64,000 nt of DNA, from the NCBI GenBank assembly GCA_016720395.1, contig JADKKR010000001.1, positions 124,001-188,000 of the forward strand, given 5' to 3'. Each line of letters opens with the position of its first letter. Positions within the stretch are counted from its first letter, which is position 1. Below are positions 61,683-64,000 of the stretch, one piece after another. Below the pieces are notes generated by a model that searched no databases, had not been told where the DNA came from, and saw only the letters and a program-made list of their open reading frames with translations. Source of the DNA: Geobacteraceae bacterium (GTDB taxonomy: Bacteria > Desulfobacterota > Desulfuromonadia > Geobacterales > Pseudopelobacteraceae). The translations under genes were made by a program, and so were the position numbers.

Positions 61683-62174
61683 CTAACTGAACAGATTATC
61701 TATATCGTCGTCGGTAATCTCTGCGAAAGGGAAGTCCGACGTGCCCTTCTTCTCCTTGTCCTCAGCCTTTTTCATCAGTTTCTCGAAAATAGCCGAGAGC
61801 TCGTCTGATGATTTCTTGACTCTCAGGCGCACAAGCCCCAGAGAAGAGCGGCTGTCGAACAGAACGACCAGGATAACCCTGCCGCCGACGATTGAGATAT
61901 GCAGGTTGTCCTTTTCACCCTCGTGGAAAAGGATCGAAAACTCCTTTTCGCCGATGAGTTTGGCCAGACCACCGGTCGCGGCAATATTTCCAGCTGTCAG
62001 TGATGCGAGTGACGTCGTATCGAAGCGTTCCGTGTCACCCACGCCTGATATGAGCTGTCCGTTTTTATCGACCAGGAAGATGACCTTGGCATTGGCTTCC
62101 TGAAGAAGCCGCTCGATCACGACATTGATTTCCTGGAACTCCTCTTCGTACATGACCATCTGTGGATTGGACAT
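61683..62174 (-). CDS. mglB: MglB-type Roadblock/LC7 GTPase-activating protein
   Basis: A 163-residue Roadblock/LC7 protein (LVDKNGQLISGVGDTERFDTTSLASLTAGNIAATGGLAKLIGE) with an acidic C-terminal tail, as in MglB. It is the GTPase-activating partner of MglA, and the two form one operon. AGGAG precedes the start. Confidence 0.93.
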   Translation of the reverse strand: MSNPQMVMYEEEFQEINVVIERLLQEANAKVIFLVDKNGQLISGVGDTERFDTTSLASLTAGNIAATGGLAKLIGEKEFSILFHEGEKDNLHISIVGGRVILVVLFDSRSSLGLVRLRVKKSSDELSAIFEKLMKKAEDKEKKGTSDFPFAEITDDDIDNLFS

Positions 62175-62362
62175 GTTACTCTCCTAGCCCTGACGGCAAA
62201 ACCGTCGTAAAATTAAGGGGAATCACTGCATCGGAATTATATACCAGAATTGATCTTCTGTTTCAAGCTTATTAAACAACCTGAACGTGATACTTTTGTC
62301 GCGAGCGGCAGGAACCGGAAATATTCTTGAGTTTATTCATCCTTTCGGGTAGGCTTTTAGAA

Positions 62363-62385
62363 GGGCGCCGGGTTGATTGGCGCCC
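62363..62385 (+). promoter_or_regulatory. Leader hairpin before the ahbD-like gene
   Basis: GGGCGCC / GGCGCCC with a 9-base loop in the 5' leader, about 25 bp before the start codon, without a following T-run. Confidence 0.4.
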
Positions 62386-62410
62386 GCACATTTGTGTCGA
62401 CGGGAGTCAT

Positions 62411-63487
62411 ATGCAATCTGAATTTATCCCCAAATGGATCGCCTGGGAAACAACCCAGAAATGCAATCTGCGCTGCGTGCACTGTCGCTGCTCTTCGGAA
62501 ATGACATCTTCCGAGGGTGATTTCACCACAGAAGAGGGGAAAAAACTCCTCAAGGAGATTGCCGACTTTTCCAAGCCGGTCGTGGTGCTTTCCGGAGGCG
62601 AGCCGCTCCTGAGGCCGGACATTTTCGAACTGGCCGGCTACGGCACGTCGCTCGGTCTGCGCATGTGCATGGCCACCAATGGCGCCCTGGTAACGGATGA
62701 GGTCTGTAAAAAGATGAAAGAGGCCGACATCAAGATGGTCTCGCTCTCACTGGACGGTTCGACGGCCGAGGTCCACGACAACTTTCGCCAGTGCCCCGGT
62801 TCGTTCGACGGCGTCGTCCGTGCTGCAGAGCTCTTCAGAAACAACGGCCAGAAGTTCCTGATCAACTCGTCATTCACAAAACGCAACCAGCATGACATCG
62901 CCAACACCTTCAAGGTTGCCAAAGGGCTGGGGGCGACCGCCTGGTACATGTTCATGATCGTGCCCACGGGACGCGGTGAGGACATCATGAGCGAGCTGAT
63001 CTCCAAGGAAGACTATGAGGACATCCTGGACTGGCACTACCGACAGGAGAAGATGGAGGATGACATTCTCATGCGCCCCACCTGTGCCCCCCACTATTAC
63101 CGGATCGTACCCCAGAAAGCCAAGGCCGAAGGGACCACATTCGAGCGGCGTTCGCTGACCTTTTCCACCGGTGGCGGCAAAGGATGCATCGCTGCCCAGA
63201 CCATCTGCCTGATCGACTGTTTCGGCAACGTCAAGCCCTGCTCCTATTTCCATCGTACAGCCGGAAACGTCAAAGTGACCCCGTTTCGCGAGATCTGGGA
63301 GAATTCCGAGATATTCCGCAACCTGCGCGACTTTAAGTCTTACAAAGGGAAATGCGGCCAGTGCGAGTACATCAATGTCTGCGGAGGGTGTCGCGCCAGG
63401 GCTGATGCGGTGCATGGCGACTATATGGAAGAGGAGCCCTTCTGCAACTATGTTCCGATAAAAATGCAGCGGGAAGCGGCCAAATAG
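62411..63487 (+). CDS. ahbD: Radical SAM/SPASM protein, AhbD-like haem synthase
   Basis: A 358-residue protein with the radical SAM cluster CNLRCVHC (Cys18, 22, 25), GGEPLLRPD, and a C-terminal SPASM-type iron-sulfur region (CFGNVKPCSYF, CGQCEYINVCGGC). The opening PKWIAWETTQKCNLRCVHCRCSS matches haem synthase AhbD of the sirohaem-dependent pathway, which decarboxylates Fe-coproporphyrin III to haem; AhbC is a less likely alternative. The ATG at 62411 has GGGAG upstream; the longer frame runs through the leader hairpin. Confidence 0.72.
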   Translation: MQSEFIPKWIAWETTQKCNLRCVHCRCSSEMTSSEGDFTTEEGKKLLKEIADFSKPVVVLSGGEPLLRPDIFELAGYGTSLGLRMCMATNGALVTDEVCKKMKEADIKMVSLSLDGSTAEVHDNFRQCPGSFDGVVRAAELFRNNGQKFLINSSFTKRNQHDIANTFKVAKGLGATAWYMFMIVPTGRGEDIMSELISKEDYEDILDWHYRQEKMEDDILMRPTCAPHYYRIVPQKAKAEGTTFERRSLTFSTGGGKGCIAAQTICLIDCFGNVKPCSYFHRTAGNVKVTPFREIWENSEIFRNLRDFKSYKGKCGQCEYINVCGGCRARADAVHGDYMEEEPFCNYVPIKMQREAAK

Positions 63488-63549
63488 CACGAGAGAACTT
63501 TCCTGTTGACAGCCCGCACCCTGACGAGGTATAAGAAAAATCCTTTTGA

Positions 63550-63625
63550 GCCCAGGTAGCTCAGTCGGTAGAGCAGAGGATTGAAAATCCTCGTGTCGGC
63601 GGTTCGATTCCGTCCCTGGGCACCA
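63550..63625 (+). tRNA. tRNA-Phe (GAA)
   Basis: 76 nt including an encoded CCA: acceptor GCCCAGG / CCTGGGC, D-arm with AGCTCAGTCGGTAGAGC, anticodon loop TTGAAAA giving GAA, and the T-arm GGTTCGATTCC. A strong terminator follows. Confidence 0.96.
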
Positions 63626-63634
63626 CCAGTACAT

Positions 63635-63668
63635 AAAGGCCAACTATCCATGATAGTTGGCCTTTTCG
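63635..63668 (+). terminator. Terminator after tRNA-Phe
   Basis: Perfect 14-bp stem AAAGGCCAACTATC / GATAGTTGGCCTTT with a CAT loop and a T-rich tail. Confidence 0.92.
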
Positions 63669-63812
63669 TTTTCATACCGGAAGATTTCTTGCACAAAACC
63701 ACGCTCCGCGATACTCTATAGCCTGCTTTAGTTGCCGTTTTGATACAATTCGTTTCTCCCCAAGCCTGAACATCTTCCCGATGTACCTACCGACACATGA
63801 AAGGATAACCGT

Positions 63813-64000
63813 ATGAAAACCGTGGCATTTAATGGAAGCCCCCGGAAGGAAGGCAACACCTGGCACGCAATCAGGATGGTGGCCGCTGAGCTCGAACACG
63901 AAGGGATTGAAACCGAGATCATCCATGTCGGGAATAAAGACATCAGGGGCTGCAGCGCATGCGGCCAGTGCGTGAAAAACAGGAACGAACAGTGCGTGCT
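63813..64000 (+). CDS. Flavodoxin-fold NAD(P)H-dependent reductase, 5' part
   Basis: The first 62 codons of a gene cut by the window edge. MKTVAFNGSPRKEGNTWHAI is the FMN-binding GSPRKxGNT motif of iron-sulfur flavoproteins and related reductases, and GCSACGQC is the Cys motif that follows it. An AAAGGA site precedes the ATG. Confidence 0.85.
   Translation, partial: MKTVAFNGSPRKEGNTWHAIRMVAAELEHEGIETEIIHVGNKDIRGCSACGQCVKNRNEQCV

Overview
The window reads as a stretch of a bacterial chromosome from the Geobacterales/Desulfuromonadia side of the old Deltaproteobacteria. This is inferred from gene content: an MglA/MglB polarity pair, the DapL variant of lysine/meso-DAP synthesis, an AhbD-type radical SAM haem enzyme, DUF6982, DUF4197, DUF6515 and DUF1456 proteins, several small haem c lipoproteins, and moderately high GC. 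Genus was not determined. There is no prophage, integron, CRISPR array or complete insertion sequence. Almost everything is housekeeping or core-accessory, but the intergenic DNA is unusually rich in small structured elements.

Layout. 0-1.3 kb: a SlyD-like FKBP with a cysteine-rich insert, a DUF3820 protein and a candidate small RNA. 1.3-8.9 kb (minus strand): folD, an SCO copper chaperone and a complete A2-type caa3 cytochrome oxidase cluster (subunits I, III, IV, II, haem O synthase, cytochrome c), preceded by the stress kinase srkA. 9-17 kb: small exported and metal-binding proteins, a second FKBP, a DUF1456 protein, a double HD/HD-GYP protein, DTW and TauE proteins. 17-26 kb: a bacterial RIO kinase, glycogen phosphorylase, a GGDEF diguanylate cyclase, dbpA and a class A penicillin-binding protein. 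26-34 kb: coiled-coil lipoprotein, second candidate small RNA, dodecin, a MoaD/ThiS-like protein, rhlE, pentapeptide protein, cold shock protein, DUF445. 34-43 kb: trmO, a DAP-decarboxylase-like enzyme, a lipoprotein followed by a relic of that decarboxylase, a membrane-bound PAS/exonuclease fusion, small haem and exported proteins, and a relic of dapL. 43-50 kb: two SRPBCC proteins, NmrA-like, isochorismatase-like and VOC proteins, an ADP-ribosylglycohydrolase-like protein, a 31-G homopolymer and an M23 peptidase. 50-60.4 kb: a frameshifted AT-rich gene, dapA-dapB-dapL, a CAP protein, HAD, HNH, mutS2, an RF-like protein, Nudix, plsC-like and rnhA. 60.4-64 kb: DUF2155 lipoprotein, tRNA-Ser, mglAB, ahbD-like gene, tRNA-Phe, and the start of a flavodoxin-like reductase.

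The most notable non-coding content is (i) two paralogous, independently transcribed candidate small RNAs at about 1.11 and 28.01 kb that share an A-tract, promoter spacing, 5' palindrome, a GGA-rich core and a terminator; (ii) about twenty copies of a short hairpin (GGCGGCCGATYGGCCGCC type) at gene ends, with compensatory changes in the stem; (iii) larger CACAGAG-type inverted repeats on both sides of dapB; and (iv) 3'-end relics of two lysine-pathway-type genes that still carry terminators.

Functionally, the oxidase cluster, SCO protein and haem genes support oxygen respiration or detoxification. dapA/B/L and the decarboxylase-like gene serve lysine and peptidoglycan precursors. Starts were moved from the longest open frame where a ribosome-binding site or family length argued for it.
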